Shown: one piece after another, positions 37,901 through 45,453 of the stretch
Layout: every line of letters begins with the position of its first letter
How positions within the stretch are numbered: position 1 is the first letter of the stretch
NCBI GenBank assembly: GCA_037576195.1
Contig: CM075103.1
Coordinates: 19,902,001-19,966,000 of the forward strand
Direction of reading: 5' to 3'
DNA length: 64,000 nt
Source of the DNA: Phytoseiulus persimilis
Taxonomy: Eukaryota; Arthropoda; Arachnida; Mesostigmata; Phytoseiidae
Position numbers and translations under genes: made by a program
The notes under the pieces: model-generated
Database searches by the model: none
What the model was told of the DNA's origin: nothing
Seen by the model: the letters and a program-made list of their open reading frames with translations, nothing else

Positions 37901-38194
37901 TTCTGTGTCGCCGTCGAGCGCGGAGGAGAATTCTTCCGCAGCGATGACAACGTCGTCAGCGATACCGACAGCGGCTCCACAACAACGACCCGAGGAGCTA
38001 TTGACAGACACGCGCAAATAGATAAACAGATCTGACTCTGTGAGCGAAGGTTATTCGCAGCCTGAGGATAGATGCGGACTTACGTGTTCTTCAGTGGGCT
38101 TCAGTTGTTCGTTCACCCAGTTTGTGAAGGTCTTCTGCTGGATGTCCACCCACTTGGCGGAGGGGGGGCGCGGGTCTCCATCGGATGGATCCAT
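11294..38194 (-). CDS. Three-CH-domain filamin (jitterbug-like), complete 43-exon model
   Basis: Actin-binding scaffold of the filamin family: N-terminal CH domains bind F-actin, and the rod of immunoglobulin-like filamin repeats binds partners and dimerises or crosslinks. The model starts at ATG 38194 (MDPSDGDPRPP...) and ends at TGA 11294. It sums to 8601 bp, an exact multiple of three, about 2866 residues. Every neighbouring exon pair agrees in phase, except that the acceptor of exon 12 is uncertain (22753 or 22756). Order: CH1, CH2, CH3 (residues about 14-345), repeats 1-2, linker (about 525-835), repeats 3-23, tail. Canonical filamins have two CH domains; three are known from Drosophila jitterbug, so orthology to that gene is likely. 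Exon coordinates are in the segment entries below. Isoforms starting at the linker exon are possible. Confidence 0.92.
13534..16875 (-). CDS. Filamin exons 26-35: repeats 12-19
   Basis: Exons 16703-16875, 16361-16584, 16166-16284, 15950-16087, 15358-15704, 15092-15249, 14596-14992, 14321-14487, 14029-14157 and 13534-13901. Clear repeat motifs include IDARSAGHGDLEIIV, SVPVKGSPFSVNV, YTPTDIGRTKIFVYLDG, NDLEIPGNPFRIEVVD, FTPKSVASHKVEIRFGG, HVDGSPFLCEVFD and YLPIDVGDYKILITIDG. Repeat 15 is degenerate compared with its neighbours. Introns are 100-170 bp and phases alternate 2, 1, 0 without a conflict. Confidence 0.9.
17018..19964 (-). CDS. Filamin exons 18-25: repeats 6-11
   Basis: Exons 19366-19510, 19087-19250, 18562-18641, 18332-18479, 18157-18230, 17853-18059 and the single 753-bp exon 17018-17770. 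Repeats carry the family signatures VDASLAGEGSLQISINKG, VDANSCGEGNLEIAV, KPSAVGQYHVEVKYHDQAIE and RFNGIHVPGSSFNCPILD. Repeats typically begin around a V-F-D-x-x-K/R-V segment. The large exon holds about two and a half repeats without interruption, in contrast to the finely divided exons around it, which suggests intron loss or late repeat duplication. Confidence 0.9.
19644..21619 (-). CDS. Filamin exons 13-18: repeats 3-5
   Basis: Exons 21433-21619, 21098-21326, 20865-20998, 20677-20754, 20216-20378 and 19644-19964. Repeat 4 is well formed (DGNMAGSGHLELMVNNG, then KFNGIPLRESPWE). Repeat 5 is divergent and includes LLKNGGAFKPCTRLGS before FSVNEVGSWIFDAKFRSTEV. Exon 18 contains a 36-base segment (19804-19839, GTGATC...TTCAG) that looks like a tiny in-frame intron; removing it would give a more typical SYEFSVNEVG strand. 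Exon 13 ends at an unusual donor GTTCGT. Confidence 0.8.
21433..22753 (-). CDS. Filamin exons 12-13: Ser/Pro-rich linker with polyproline
   Basis: Exon 12 (21888 to about 22753) encodes about 288 residues of low-complexity Ser/Pro/Arg-rich sequence, unlike the folded repeats around it. It contains a run of eight prolines (AGIPPPPPPPPHAN), a typical profilin, EVH1 or SH3 ligand, and many possible Ser/Thr-Pro phosphorylation sites (RTLSPTQ, RALSPES). Exon 13 (21433-21619) continues the linker for about 20 residues and then starts repeat 3. The acceptor of exon 12 is ambiguous. An in-frame ATG right at its beginning (MRTASNHSFS) could start a shorter, CH-less isoform from an internal promoter in the 1.2-kb upstream intron. 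Confidence 0.8.
23920..24749 (-). CDS. Filamin exons 9-11: rod repeats 1 and 2
   Basis: Exons 24649-24749, 24248-24440 and 23920-24138. Repeat 1 reads from VTFEIVGVSPTVNIETAL to PFIIEVSPDFAGLSQ. Repeat 2 reads from AGIGPCSLNSLVDIM through a CEVTQQGTSFHASFIPKQIG core to IASSPFTCLVYDPSKLK. The G-x-Y/F-x-x-x-F-x-P and SPF motifs of filamin immunoglobulin-like folds are recognisable in repeat 2; repeat 1 is more divergent. These two repeats are separated from the rest of the rod by a long linker. Confidence 0.85.
24920..25677 (-). CDS. Filamin exons 6-8: third CH domain
   Basis: After CH2 the reading frame continues directly into another CH fold: HRTLLTWVKKYLPYV (end of exon 6), TDWNDGSALYELINKLGG and FETNCLRGITAAHAQLKIP (exon 7, 25172-25323), then SDPEVQALTIMKYLAKFQKL (exon 8, 24920-25067). 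These match the usual CH helices, including the W-DG motif and the final DPEV-ALTIM-YL helix. Ordinary filamins go from CH2 straight to the rod, so this third domain is the diagnostic feature of the jitterbug subgroup. Donor and acceptor phases (0, 2, 0) are consistent. Confidence 0.9.
25577..27268 (-). CDS. Filamin exons 3-6: CH2
   Basis: Exon 4 (26209-26326) encodes FSTDWNSGVVLSALVNYC and IPDWRNLNPNN. Exon 5 (25957-26063) encodes FENCRLAMETARDRLGIP and the LRPEDLCSEKLDEL segment. Exon 6 (25577-25677) finishes CH2 with MTYLSYYMNEDSPG and begins CH3 with LLTWVKKYLPYVNNL. The DW-G, N-NC and LG-P-L positions conserved in type-2 CH domains are all present. A short direct duplication of CTGTGCGGTGATCCCC lies in the intron after exon 5 (about 25892-25925). 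Confidence 0.92.
26477..26760. repeat. GC-rich palindromic cluster in filamin intron 3-4
   Basis: Nested inverted repeats: ACTATCACTGATG (26517-26529) is matched exactly by its complement at 26566-26578, and outside it AGCCCACGGGCTT (26477-26489) is matched by AAGCCCGTGGCC (26612-26623). Further variants of the words GCGGGCTT, CCGCGG and GCGGTCT follow to 26760. An A9 run separates the left arms. It could fold as a long hairpin in DNA or pre-mRNA, and may be a small palindromic transposon. Confidence 0.6.
27128..38194 (-). CDS. Filamin exons 1-3: start and CH1
   Basis: Exon 1 (38084-38194) gives the start and the opening of CH1, AKWVDIQQKTFTNWVNEQL, the classic beginning of an actin-binding domain, ending at donor GTAAGT. 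Exon 2 (36681-36864) carries the CH1 core: VVDLRHDFCNGLKLISLVEV, then a KRIRNPVNQHQFLENV stretch and KLVNIG. Exon 3 (27128-27268) completes CH1 (NTDVVEGNLKLILGLVWSLI) and opens CH2 (SMIGWLRNVLPQ). The phases are 0, 1 and 1. Introns 1 and 2 are 1.2 and 9.4 kb, unusually long for this gene; long first introns often carry regulatory sequence or alternative promoters, which is inference. Confidence 0.93.
27269..36680 (-). other. Filamin intron 2, 9.4 kb
   Basis: Lies between the exon encoding the CH1 core and the exon completing CH1. It holds a LINE tail (29041-29402, +) and a G-rich run near 34842-34852. Around 33000-33950 the sequence is richer in CpG and has overlapping open frames on both strands (up to 256 codons, minus), none of which shows a recognisable domain. 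That block could be an internal promoter, but I have no direct evidence. I see nothing else I can name. Confidence 0.6.
29041..29402 (+). mobile_element. 5'-truncated non-LTR element tail ending in (AATC)n
   Basis: A short open end (ILEKWERKNDPDRTSEK, stop at 29282-29284) is followed by about 90 bases of untranslated sequence, AATAAA, and then five tandem AATC units. A 3' untranslated tail ending in a simple tandem repeat is typical of RTE/CR1-like or I-like LINEs. No polymerase core is present, so the copy is severely truncated. The family is not identified. Confidence 0.4.
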
Positions 38195-40450
38195 GGTCGG
38201 TCAAGCGGTCGCTTCCTCACTGATTCGTATCACTCACCGCATCGTGCGAGATGCTCCGACCCCGACCGGACTGAAGATAATCCGACAGCGTAAACATGGC
38301 ATAGCGACATTTTAGGAGCGGACGAAGTTTTGCGTTTAGAACTCGAATCGTGCAATGCGTGTCCGTTCCCTCGACCCCTGACTGGTCTCGTTCCGTCGAA
38401 CAACCAGAACTTTGAAGGATCTCCAATTACTGTGAGCGGATACTCGTCACAAAGTTTTTCCGGGAACTCTGGAATCTAGTCGCCGTTCTCGTGAGGAAGT
38501 CTCTCGATGATTCAGTTCCCTCCAGGAGGTGTGACTCTAGCTTTGACAAGCAACTCGTGCTTGTCATGTCGCGGGCGGTGTTTGTGACGAAGGATAACAC
38601 TTTCTGCGTAGAGGTTCAAAAAGGCATTTCATGAGAGAAAAAAATCGCTCGTCGTAAAGACGGCAGATCCTGTGGGCGGCGGTACACGGAATTCTCGCGC
38701 GATTACTTTCCCACGTGTATCGGCAGGTTGAAGAAATCAAATCGAATGCGATATAATAAAGTCTAGCCACGCGCTCTGATCTCAAACGCCGAAAGTCACG
38801 TCAGGACTCTTCACTATCTAGCGTTCAGTCATCTGCGTACACATAAATCGGGGAAATCAGGGAGATTTCCAGTATCATTTGACGGGAGAGACACGAGCGG
38901 TGTAGGAAATCGCGAACCAAATCCCGGTTTAGCGTGAACGTGGCTCTCCTATGATCGACGATTTCACTAATGAGCCGTGAGCATGATTACAGCTCTCCGC
39001 TACAAAATGTCACGCGAGTACTTCCGGCTGGTACTGTCGCGCGGGAACGCTTTGGAAGAGGGAGAGATGCATCGAGTGGAGAGGCGAATTCCGAATAGAT
39101 GGAGTCCTATCCGGGTTTGTTTAGAGGGGAACGGAGAGATGAGGTCAGCGTGAAGCTACGGCACGATCGTAAAAATCGGTCGCGCTGCTGTTGGAACGAC
39201 GGTGGACTATCGAGTCCAGTCTTCGCCAAGAAAGAGTTTCGAGTCCCAACCTTTTCCGCTTCGAACGGGATTCTCTCCATTAAGAACTCTTTGAGAATAA
39301 AATTCCACTTTGTGCGCAGGCCATGCGGCCATCCGCCGTTTCAACCAGGGCGGTTGAAATCCGGGTGGGTGGGAAAACAAAGTCCAACGGTCGAACTACC
39401 ATGATCGAATGCCATGTTTCGGAGACCACCTCGAATTGCGGCGAATTCCGTTCGACCACCATCTTACAACTGGGCAGAGTCATGTGGAACAGGAGATAGG
39501 AGCATTAGGTTGTGATCCCCGTCCGTGAACCAATAATCCATGAGTTAGCCTTAGTCATCGAATCCATGTCAAGGCACGGTTCTGTCCTCGGAGTAATACT
39601 GCGTAACAGCATGGAAACTGTCGTCAAACAGTGCGATGTCGAACGCTGTTTATGTCAATGAGTAAATGTTTCGAGCTGGAAAGCCGCTTTAACGGAGCTC
39701 TTCGCTTCTCCGTGACGCGATTCGACGAGGAAGAATAACAGAGCTCCGACCGCGAGAGCAGTCCAGGGGTCGTCGAGAACAGGGCACGCGTCTACAATAG
39801 CGCAACGAGGGGTCGAAAAGCTCACTTAATCCCGAGAACTCGAATTCGCACCGAACTTGAAGCGGAATAACGAAAGCAGCTGGGAAAAGTCTGAGTTCTA
39901 TCCGATGGCACGAAACTGAACGAAATCGAACACCACACACGGGGCACAACAGTCGTCCCAAGACGGAGCGTTTCTGCTGGCGAGCTTCAGAGCTTCAGCA
40001 GCGGCAGCCTTCGTCTGACAGCAGCAGAACATTCAGCACCAGCACGTCGGGGATGGCGGGCGGGCGGGCGGCCGACGGACCGGGACGCACAGACTGACAA
40101 CGGAGCGAGCAAATGTCAGTCGCACCGAGCAACAAACCGGCAGACGTATAGACTGGGCTGCCGAGCTGACTGCCACAGTGGCCCCATAGAACCGGGAGCG
40201 CCACCGAACGGACGTCATCGAAAACCGGCGCGTTACCGAAGATCACCCAGCGACGCGCCCCCTGGTGGCGGACGTCACCGTTTTCTGAGAGCTCACGTGC
40301 GGAAAGTAACCACCGGAGAACCGGATGGACTCTAAACGCCCCTGAGCGCGGAACCTCATCAATTGATCGATGACGAGATCCCCAACTGGAATTGGGAGAG
40401 GACTCCTCTCTAGGCTGAAAACAAAAAATCATGCAGATGAGATTCGACTC
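38195..40450. other. Region upstream of the filamin start codon
   Basis: The filamin promoter and 5' untranslated exons should lie here or beyond, but no TATA or initiator decides a start. A GC-dense block with repeated GCGGGCGGGCGGGC words sits at about 40050-40080. No other exon is recognisable. Confidence 0.4.
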
Positions 40451-40458
40451 CGAAAGGA

Positions 40459-40466
40459 TATAAAAG
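40459..40466 (+). promoter_or_regulatory. Possible TATA box
   Basis: TATAAAAG followed 60 bases later by CAGGATGACGACA, an ATG in fair context at 40525 that opens 113 codons. A different frame is also open across 40502-40597 and ends at a GT donor (SKEILLVL|GTATGC). Which of these is real, if any, cannot be told from sequence alone. Confidence 0.25.
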
Positions 40467-41361
40467 TCGACTTGAGGGATGATCCGAGTCTCCGACAGGC
40501 TTCAAATCCTGGGAATCGAGCAGGATGACGACACAGCCAGCAGAGCGGAGTCAGTTCGCCGCAAAGCAGCTGAACTGTTCTCCAAGGAGATTCTCCTTGT
40601 GCTGGTATGCTGTAGTATATGAAACATTCCGAAACTTTCTGAGTTCATCTCACGAAATACGTTATTCGACCATGGTGTCGAGATGCTCAGCTCCCCGTCG
40701 TATGTCAATCAGTTGGATTGAGCTCGCTGATTGCGAGCTATCAGACGGAGACCTCCATGGGTACCGAGTATCCTCTGGATCCGCTAGATGTTTCAAGCAT
40801 TCCTCCTTATCCCGGATGGCTTCAGTCTGGTCAGCTGTCCATGCATGGTGCAGTCTCAGCAGCTAGAATTACCCGCAGGCCAGAGCCGCTGAGCATTCGC
40901 AGCGTGTTTCGCAAGAATCTGTTTCTGAAAACCTCAAGTTTGTCCTCACTGCTTACGTTGAGGTGCCGGTTAAGATGACCCAAGAAACTCGTTGCTCCAC
41001 GACGATGTATCTCTCGACTCCGGTTTCGTGAAAAAAAAACTTGTAGAGGCGAGCCGCTGATCCTGATATCTGAGTACGGCTCCTTGACACGCTCTTGTTG
41101 GACTGGTAACGTCTTTCCACGGGCAAGAGATGAAGCTGTCAGATACTTCTCCGCGTATGAAACCAAGGTCCAGGGAACTTGGAGCCAAGTTTGGCCCTCG
41201 CACTATGCCGAAGCTAGGCCGTTTCGGTTCACGTTTTCCTCGAAAGGTCGTTTCACTTGAGCCCCCATTCAATTTTCGGGCGGCGCGGATCTATATCGGG
41301 GTGCTAGCGATGAACAGGTCCAGACCCCGTCAGGCTCGGGAATCATCATGATCAACGGTTC

Positions 41362-41650
41362 TATCCTTACTATTTATATCCGCCTTCGTCTGCCAGTTTC
41401 TCCGCACTCCTTCCGGAATATATGGGGGGTGATCCCGGACCAATCTGACCATACTTCCTCGGGTCTGGGGGGATGACTGCAGGATCGACCTGACCATACT
41501 TTCCGGAGTCTGAGGAGGTGATTGCGGAGTCTATCTGACCATGACAACATGTAGCAATCGACTGAATCAGAAGATTGTTTCAGGAATGATGCTGACCCAA
41601 TGAAGAGAGAGAAAAGTGCCTCGACTCCGGTCGGCCAAAGCCGGGCTGGT
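41362..41650. mobile_element. Dispersed repeat element, short copy
   Basis: It shares the head TATCCTTACTAT...TCCGCACT...GGAC-CAATCTGACCATACT with the long copy at 1325. It also shares the tail GCTGACCCAATGAAGAGAG...AAAAGTGCCTCGA...GTCGGCCAAAG...CCGGGCTGGT. Here only about three degenerate internal units occur (each with GGTGATnnCGG and CTGACCAT), against about 130 in the long copy. Confidence 0.65.
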
Positions 41651-41834
41651 ACAACAATAAACGACGCAGAGGAATCTGGTTCCGAGAGTGACGGGCCTCG
41701 GTGTACAGGGTGGAATTTTTTGCTTTGGAAATTCCGAGCCCGATTCTGTTTGGGCCATTGCTTTGTCAAATCTCGGAATTTCCTCTAGCATCGAAAAATG
41801 GCCAAGTCATCTCCTCGTATCAGGAACGCCTTCT

Positions 41835-42070
41835 GTGCTGAGGGAGATTTCGGCGACCGAGGGCGCAAAACTGAATGAGATTTCGGTGAGGATCAAAAAG
41901 TTCAATATTCGGATCATTTGCACATCTCTGGGAAATTTTCAACCCAGGAGATAGCTTTGATTCCGCCTCGTTGAGGAGTGACGGGAGGAAATGCGAGGGA
42001 AAACGAGGGAAACGAACTTAGCAGGGCTTCGGATGGGCAGGGCCTTGAAAAAGGGGTAGGTGCGATCGCT
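41835..42070. repeat. Dispersed repeat, copy 1
   Basis: Contains CGAGGGCGCAAAACTGAATG, TTCAATATTCGGAT, GATTCCGCCTCGTTGAGGAG, AAATGCGAGG and GGGCAGGGCC. All these words occur in the same order and spacing at 63757-64000, where the copy has about 40 additional bases. Confidence 0.75.
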
Positions 42071-42642
42071 GGCCATTTTCCGAGGGAAGGAGATAACTTT
42101 AATCGGTTCTTTGGCGAATGGCCGGCTCCCCTTTGCGCGTCGAACGCAATATTCCTGGGTCCGACCCGATGAATATTGACGTATTGAAAGCTTCGAGAAG
42201 CTCCATTTCAGCGTTGAACGGCAAACTATTAAATAAATGTCTCTTCCTCTCATGGGCCGCGGCCAGCCGCACTTTCGATCAAATCCACTTTGATCGAAAT
42301 CCCCACCCCGTAGATCAGTTTCGACAGCTCTTCCATTGAGCAGTCAAACCGAACAATGCATGTGCGATCCCGTGAAAGGTCAGCGAAACTCAAAATTTGA
42401 CGTTGGAGGCTGAGCTGCGACTTTCTGTACCGACTGAGGTATTCAGGTCGTGAAGGGACGGCTGCTCACAATCGGAGTTCAACGGTCTGTGAAGTTCGGA
42501 GGGAAGCATGAAGGTCTGAGAGTTCCACCTCATCATTGTCGACAACAGGCTGCGAAATCTTACTCCTCACTCCTCGAAATTCTCATAATCAAGATCTCAC
42601 TCTCCAAGAACAGAATCACCGCCAGGTTCCTGATTGATGTTA

Positions 42643-42648
42643 TTTATT
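42643..42648 (-). promoter_or_regulatory. Polyadenylation signal of the 163-codon secreted protein gene
   Basis: AATAAA on the minus strand lies about 22 bases after the stop codon of the gene that follows in this list. This supports that reading frame as a real 3' terminal exon. Confidence 0.5.
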
Positions 42649-42669
42649 TTCAAAGGATGTCGGGCTCAT

Positions 42670-43161
42670 CTAACTTCGCAAGATCGAGTTTTGGCATTTC
42701 CGGAGCTTCTTCAAGCTGACGTCGATGTCGTATCCGCTCTTGAGTGCTTTCACATCGTCGAGCGTGAACTGGCCTCGCGGAAATTCGGCCCAGCTCATCA
42801 GTCGAACGCCCTTTCCGGAGCATGTGATGTAAACAACGGCGTTACCGCTCTTGACCGATATTGTGGACCATTCAGCCTCTACCGCCGTGCCGTCCAATAT
42901 TCTGAAGCGATCACCTCTGGCTTCAATTGACCAGTCACCGAGTTTCGCGCTTTGGAACTTTCCGACGGGGCCGCGGAACTCGACCGTCCCCGGGCGACAA
43001 ACCATCCTCGAAGCAGAAGCGCAGAAGCACGAGGAGCGGTTGCCCGGGGCCATGGCCGCCGACACATGAGCCCCTAGGTTGTGCGGATCACAAGCATTTG
43101 ACTCCGGAGCCGCGGCCACAAAAGTCAAGACGGGCAGGAGGTTCAGAATAGCGTTCCACAT
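42670..43161 (-). CDS. Hypothetical secreted protein, single exon
   Basis: 163 residues. The N-terminus is a plausible signal peptide (MWNAILNLLPVLTFVAAAPE) followed by a Cys-containing segment (CDPHNLG, then SSCFCAS and MVCRPG). A hydrophilic body follows with an RGD-containing stretch (IEARGDRFRILDG) and one further Cys pair (YITC, RKC). I do not recognise the family. The frame is complete and ends just before an AATAAA signal. I cannot exclude that the mature protein is assembled with a further upstream exon. Confidence 0.5.
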   Translation of the reverse strand: MWNAILNLLPVLTFVAAAPESNACDPHNLGAHVSAAMAPGNRSSCFCASASRMVCRPGTVEFRGPVGKFQSAKLGDWSIEARGDRFRILDGTAVEAEWSTISVKSGNAVVYITCSGKGVRLMSWAEFPRGQFTLDDVKALKSGYDIDVSLKKLRKCQNSILRS

Positions 43162-43543
43162 CGTTGTTGACCGAGCTGTAGGTCAGCGACGCACTCTTTG
43201 AACATGCCCTTAAATCTCTTCTGGAGCTGACTGTGCTCGTTGTCGCTCGGACGCACGAAAGCCGCGTCGGATGAGCCGTGCATCATATTCCGAGACTGGT
43301 GGAGCTTGAGAACATTCCCCACCGGATCATCAGTCCGGTGCCCTCAGAGCATGGACCGGGCTCCGAACCGGGTGAGATTCATCTCGTTGAGAAACGACGA
43401 TATGAACCACGGTGATAATGAAGTTAAAAGAAAATCGGACCGCCATCAGCGCTGTGTCAGTGGCTCAAGATCGTGAATGAGGGAAGCTTCGCGACCTTTA
43501 GTTGTCCAACATGAAAATTATTCGTGCGATGGATCGATCCTGA

Positions 43544-43549
43544 TTTATT
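43544..43549 (-). promoter_or_regulatory. Possible polyadenylation signal
   Basis: AATAAA on the minus strand, about 480 bases after the stop of the four-exon secreted protein. An open frame ending just before it (GFCNRGTCSQL...SHGIIQ, stop near 43550) may instead be the true last exon of that gene in an alternative splice form. Confidence 0.35.
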
Positions 43550-44024
43550 GAATTATGCCATGACTCAGTGGGGCGGCGTCGTTGAACTCAGTGACATTCA
43601 GCGGTCCCCGGACGTCCCTATGGAACGCTCCTGTCATGAATCTGTCGTTAGACGTCATCGTTCTGGGTCGCAAGTTGTTTCGTGTGAGTTGAGAGCAAGT
43701 TCCTCTGTTGCAGAATCCCACGAGCTGTTCCTGTAAACGGCAACAACTTTGAAAGATATTCGGCACGGCTGCGGTCCTCTTCAGCTCCTCCGATTCGTAG
43801 GATTTTCCCAGGTTACATCAACACCAACCTGGGAGCCCAGGACTTCTATTGCATTGTGGAGAGCCGAAGCGGTCGGCTGTCGGCATTGGTTACCGTGGCT
43901 GGGGCCCAACGGTCTCGGTGGTGATCGTATGTGGAGCAAGCCGATCGTTCCCGAAACGACGCAGACGGTTCTGGAGCGGAAACAGGTTGCACCGAGAATC
44001 AAGTCTGTGCGGGGGTTATCGGTT

Positions 44025-45453
44025 TTATCGGGGCTCCAATGGATTGGGCGACTGAGTAGTTTCCCATTTAAACTTGCCTGCATTGTAGATCATAAACTTC
44101 TTGACTCCCGACGGCCAGAGTGTAGCTGGAAGTTTCGTAAGGCTCACATCTCGATCGATCTCTACGTTCCGGGCTCGGTAAGCTGATCTCGAACCCATCA
44201 ACTTGTGGTGACTTCAAGATGAAATCGAAAACGAGGTCGGTAGTTTCCTCGACGACATATCAAGACGACCGAGATCGACAAAATGCTCGATTCCTCTTAT
44301 CACCTGGACTTGTTTGCGATACGGCTGGAACTTGACGTTTCTCAAGGCCTGGCACTGTAGAGCTATTTCGTTCAAGGCAGCGGCTCCTATGCTGTGCGCG
44401 GCGCAGCGACAGTCGTCCAAGCACTTCCCTAGAATCGGGAATCGTGAGACTGAATCAGTGGTTCGGAATGACATCATCTGGCCATTCGGTTAAGCTCATG
44501 AGGTTGCTCCTCAGAGGCCAGAGCGGGAAATCAGAGGACATGCTTCACAGTCATCCCCTGTCTGGAAGCTCGGTCCGATGACGGGAGGTAGCGTATCTGC
44601 GAGGGGGGGGGGAGTGTCTGGCTCGGGCGAATGGTAGCGTTCCGAGGAGGTGCGTTCAGTTCGTGCTGGATGAGACGTGAGAATGAGAAGGCATCTCACG
44701 CGCCGTGTGCGTGTGTCTTCGAGTAGGAGAGATCGGACTACTAACAAAGATGAATCAACATCGCGGAAGTCCTCGATCAACGATGGGCGGCTTTTGATCC
44801 GGGCCAACGTCCACCATGTCTGTATGCGAGGCTGACCGGTATGCGTAGGTCAAACCGCGGAGATGTTGAGCCTGAACTTACCGGGAGCTGAAACGTTCAT
44901 GTTTTGAGGCAAACCCGTAACGAATACTCGACGGCGGCAAAGTCCGCAAGGCATCGTACTCGGTAAACAAGTTTGGAGTCTCCGACGGACGCGGTCACGA
45001 AACACCAAGCTGCCAAGTTTGCCTGGAACACAAAATGAAGGATCAATGGCGAGTGGAGGACTTTAGGACGCCCCGTGCGGTCCTGACACTCGAACCTGCT
45101 TCAGGAACAGGGGGGAGGGTAAGGGGGAGGGCGCTGAAGGCTTGAGGATCGAATGATATTAAGTGGAACTTTCCACATCGAGGCAACTTCTAGTCTCGAT
45201 AAGGTCCCTCTGTCTTCCGAATCGACACACTTTCGTACTCACTGTTCACCATACAGAACACGTTGCAGTCATCCTCGTCTATGTACATCTCCTCGTACGG
45301 CTCACAGAAAGAGGGGTCTCTCAGCTCGCTGTCACGGAAACGGACGAGTATTTCACTACCGACATTGTAGGCAGTACCGTACGGTTCTCTGTGGTTTGCT
45401 TGAGTCACCACGCAAGGTATAGAGGCGAAGAGTAATAATCGAGACCTCAACAT
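44025..45453 (-). CDS. Cysteine-rich secreted protein, four-exon model
   Basis: Exons 45243-45453, 44882-45022, 44270-44428 and 44025-44182 join in consistent phase (1, 1, 1) to 222 residues. The start MLRSRLLLFASIPCVVTQA is a signal peptide. The body has about ten cysteines, in clusters such as DDCNVFCMVN, TMPCGLCRRR and GKCLDDCRCAAH. The last exon reads LPATLWPSGVKKFMIYNAGK. Donors GTGAGT and GTAAGT are strong; the third donor (GTCGTC) is weak, and GTGATA 34 bases upstream is an alternative. Spaced-cysteine secreted proteins are common in mite and tick saliva and venom, but I do not recognise a specific family, so no function is claimed. Confidence 0.5.
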
